Shown here: piece after piece, positions 62,494 through 64,000 of the stretch | Layout: the number at the start of each line of letters is the position of its first letter | Numbering within the stretch: the stretch's first letter is position 1 | Source: Opitutia bacterium ISCC 52 | Lineage (GTDB): Bacteria; Verrucomicrobiota; Verrucomicrobiia; Opitutales; UBA2995 | Assembly (NCBI GenBank): GCA_014529675.2 | Contig: CP076040.1 | Coordinates: 1,922,001 to 1,986,000 of the forward strand | DNA: 64,000 bases | Direction: 5' to 3' | The notes under the pieces: generated by a model | What the model saw: the letters and a program-made list of their open reading frames with translations, nothing else | What the model was told of the DNA's origin: nothing | The model's database searches: none | Program-made: the position numbers and the translations under genes

Positions 62494-64000
62494 TTGATCG
62501 TAGCCGCATGTGGAGGAGTTATTGTTTTCTCCCTTCAACGTGCCGGTAATAAAGTAAACAAAGATCGGCCGAGTTTGGATGAAATTCCTCCGCCCGTGGA
62601 AGTTGCCATGGCGAGGCCACAGGAGCTAATGGCTGCTGAGGCAGAACCGGTTATTGAACCGATTGGCGAAATTACGATGAATCTGATTGAGGTTGGGCAT
62701 CATCATGTAGCACTGAAATGGGACGACAATGAACGATGGGGTTTTCCCTGGCTTATTCAACGATCCACAAAGTCTGAATTTATAAATCCCACCCAACTAA
62801 AATTTAATCAAGCAGCGGATAATACGGATGCAGGTACTTTCCGCTGGCTTGGGATTAATGCCGATAATTATGTGGATATTGATGGCTTGGAGGAGGAGAC
62901 TGTTTATTATTACCGAGTAGCTTCGGTAACGAACATGTCCGCGTATCGGAAAAATGGCGACGCCCCTCAGTTTTCAGCTTGGCGATACGGTGAGGTGACA
63001 ACCAAGGCGCTTCCGGAAAAGAGAAAGCAAGTATATGATGTGACCTCTGAAAAATACGGAGCCATTCCAGACGATGGTTTAAATGATTACCCTGCAGTGT
63101 TGGCCGCATACAATGATGCCAGAAAGTCAAAGGGAGGTATGATCTATTTACCGGCTGGTAAGTACGACTTCTGGCCTGAGCATGAGGATATCGAAATTAA
63201 AGAGGGAATCCCCACCATCCGACATGGCAAACGTATACAAAATGCTCTGTTTAATGTAACGGCAGACAACATTACATTTGCTGGCGATGTAGATGCTCAG
63301 GGCGAGCCAAGCACCTTTATTGAATTATTTTTTTGGGGAAAGGTTCCACTGACAAGCTGGTTGGAAGAGGTCAATCGAGACGGATTCGTCGAGAATGCTC
63401 GGAGGTATCATATGTTTGTTTTGGATGACGTAGAAAATTTTACCTTACGTAATCTTGATATCAACGGTGGGGCTGTCCCTGTTCATACCGGAAAAGAATG
63501 GTATTCATTGGATGATAAGCGCTACCAGTGGGATATCTCTCACAAGTTGATTGCTACCTGGGACTCTTCGCAGTCAAAAAACGTTGTTGTCGACAATGTA
63601 GATACGCGGAACTGGCGCGGTGAGGTTTATTATAATGGAGGCGGTTCTCAAAAATTCCTGCTTAAAGATGGATCCGTCTCACAAACGAACTCGTCAATGG
63701 TATCAGGATCCTTTGACCTGGAATTGGTTAATATGACCATTCGTGATTCGGCGAACTCGGGTATCGAATCAGCACTTTTTAGTGGTCAAAAAACTCCAAT
63801 GTCCCGTCATTATTACAACCAAAATCATATCGCCAGAGGATGTACTTTTATTGGTCTCGATCAATCGGAAGCAGGTGTCATGAAAGACCTCCCGGGAGCA
63901 AAGAAAGCGTTCAATGGATGGCTTGTATTTAATTCGGAGGGTACCTATCAGACCGTTACGGATTGTGAGTTCAAAGACCATATCTACGCTGCCTATGGAC
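62494..64000 (+). CDS. Fn3 plus right-handed beta-helix (pectin-lyase-fold) protein, 3' end cut by window edge
   Basis: An open frame with no stop to the window end, at least 502 codons. A signal-anchor-like stretch (ALIVAACGGVIVFSL) is followed by a proline-rich linker, a fibronectin type III-like domain (VALKWDDNERWGFPWLIQRS, ETVYYYRVASV) and a pectin-lyase fold starting VYDVTSEKYGAIPDDGLNDY, GGMIYLPAGKY with AADN-FTFAGDV turns and stacked NVVVDNVDTRNW, SGSFDLELVNMTIRDS repeats. This start of a glycan lyase or glycoside hydrolase-like beta helix fits polysaccharide degradation. No ATG lies upstream in frame after the stop at 62434; TTG 62494 is the first usual start, and the natural N-terminus may begin earlier at ATC or ATA. 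Start uncertain. Confidence 0.8.
   Translation, partial: MIVAACGGVIVFSLQRAGNKVNKDRPSLDEIPPPVEVAMARPQELMAAEAEPVIEPIGEITMNLIEVGHHHVALKWDDNERWGFPWLIQRSTKSEFINPTQLKFNQAADNTDAGTFRWLGINADNYVDIDGLEEETVYYYRVASVTNMSAYRKNGDAPQFSAWRYGEVTTKALPEKRKQVYDVTSEKYGAIPDDGLNDYPAVLAAYNDARKSKGGMIYLPAGKYDFWPEHEDIEIKEGIPTIRHGKRIQNALFNVTADNITFAGDVDAQGEPSTFIELFFWGKVPLTSWLEEVNRDGFVENARRYHMFVLDDVENFTLRNLDINGGAVPVHTGKEWYSLDDKRYQWDISHKLIATWDSSQSKNVVVDNVDTRNWRGEVYYNGGGSQKFLLKDGSVSQTNSSMVSGSFDLELVNMTIRDSANSGIESALFSGQKTPMSRHYYNQNHIARGCTFIGLDQSEAGVMKDLPGAKKAFNGWLVFNSEGTYQTVTDCEFKDHIYAAYG

Noticed and set aside
1-64000. CRISPR array, tRNA, rRNA, prophage or transposase genes
   Set aside because: I looked for regular spaced direct repeats, cloverleaf-like sequences and typical mobile-element proteins and found none; only REP-like and fold-back repeats are present.

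Overview
This window looks like a piece of a chromosome from a marine, polysaccharide-degrading member of the PVC group, most probably Verrucomicrobiota class Opitutia. The pointers are nine formylglycine-type sulfatases, two Planctomycetes/Verrucomicrobia-style cytochrome-plus-DUF pairs (DUF1549/1553 with DUF1501, and DUF1592-type with DUF1552), Tat-exported Gfo/Idh/MocA oxidoreductases, lipoproteins with CGE lipoboxes, and a TonB receptor remnant whose mature N-terminus begins in the style of Opitutales receptors. Base composition is mid-range. Almost no start codon has a Shine-Dalgarno sequence. I could not run any search, so the taxonomic call is an inference from gene content. I saw no rRNA, tRNA, CRISPR array, transposase or prophage gene.

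Layout. 1-777 (-): a D-2-hydroxyacid dehydrogenase cut by the left edge. 0.9-27 kb (+): a chimeric gene remnant, a BNR propeller protein plus PhoD-like phosphatase pair, three sulfatases, an exported TIM-barrel isomerase-like lipoprotein, a PQQ/haem c dehydrogenase lipoprotein, a large double glycosyltransferase, a Gfo/Idh/MocA protein, an M20 peptidase, a fourth sulfatase, a frameshifted glycerophosphodiesterase, a DUF488 protein, a fifth sulfatase, a gutted TonB-dependent receptor, NIPSNAP and ThuA-like secreted proteins, and a sixth sulfatase. 27-37 kb (-): an NTF2-like/SMP-30 deletion scar, FdhD, DUF1697, an AttH-like lipocalin with its FtsX-type ABC transporter, an atypical Nramp transporter and a second PhoD-like phosphatase. 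37-46 kb (+): three more sulfatases, two of them overlapping, followed by a GntP permease, a KduD-like dehydrogenase and an enolase-superfamily dehydratase or cycloisomerase. 46-57 kb (-): the DUF1552/DUF1592 and DUF1501/DUF1553 cytochrome block. 57-64 kb (+): an amidase lipoprotein, a second Gfo/Idh/MocA protein, a DMT exporter, a third PhoD-like phosphatase and a Fn3 plus beta-helix protein cut by the right edge.

How the genes may work together. The exported sulfatases, BNR protein and beta-helix protein fit desulfation and attack on a sulfated algal glycan. The GntP/KduD-like/enolase operon fits uptake and conversion of a sugar acid released from it. I infer that 3,6-anhydrogalactonate from red-algal galactans is a good candidate substrate, but this is unproven. 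The PQQ dehydrogenase and Tat oxidoreductases would add sugar oxidation outside the cytoplasm.

The most unusual signals are three independent deletion chimeras (0.9, 23 and 27 kb); two frameshifts that both look like one C lost from a CCC run; at least four families of GTAG-headed REP-like palindromes; a pair of related 87-91 bp elements with GGTGT-type terminal inverted repeats; and an Nramp protein in which both metal-binding helices carry a G-x-G-E-L motif.
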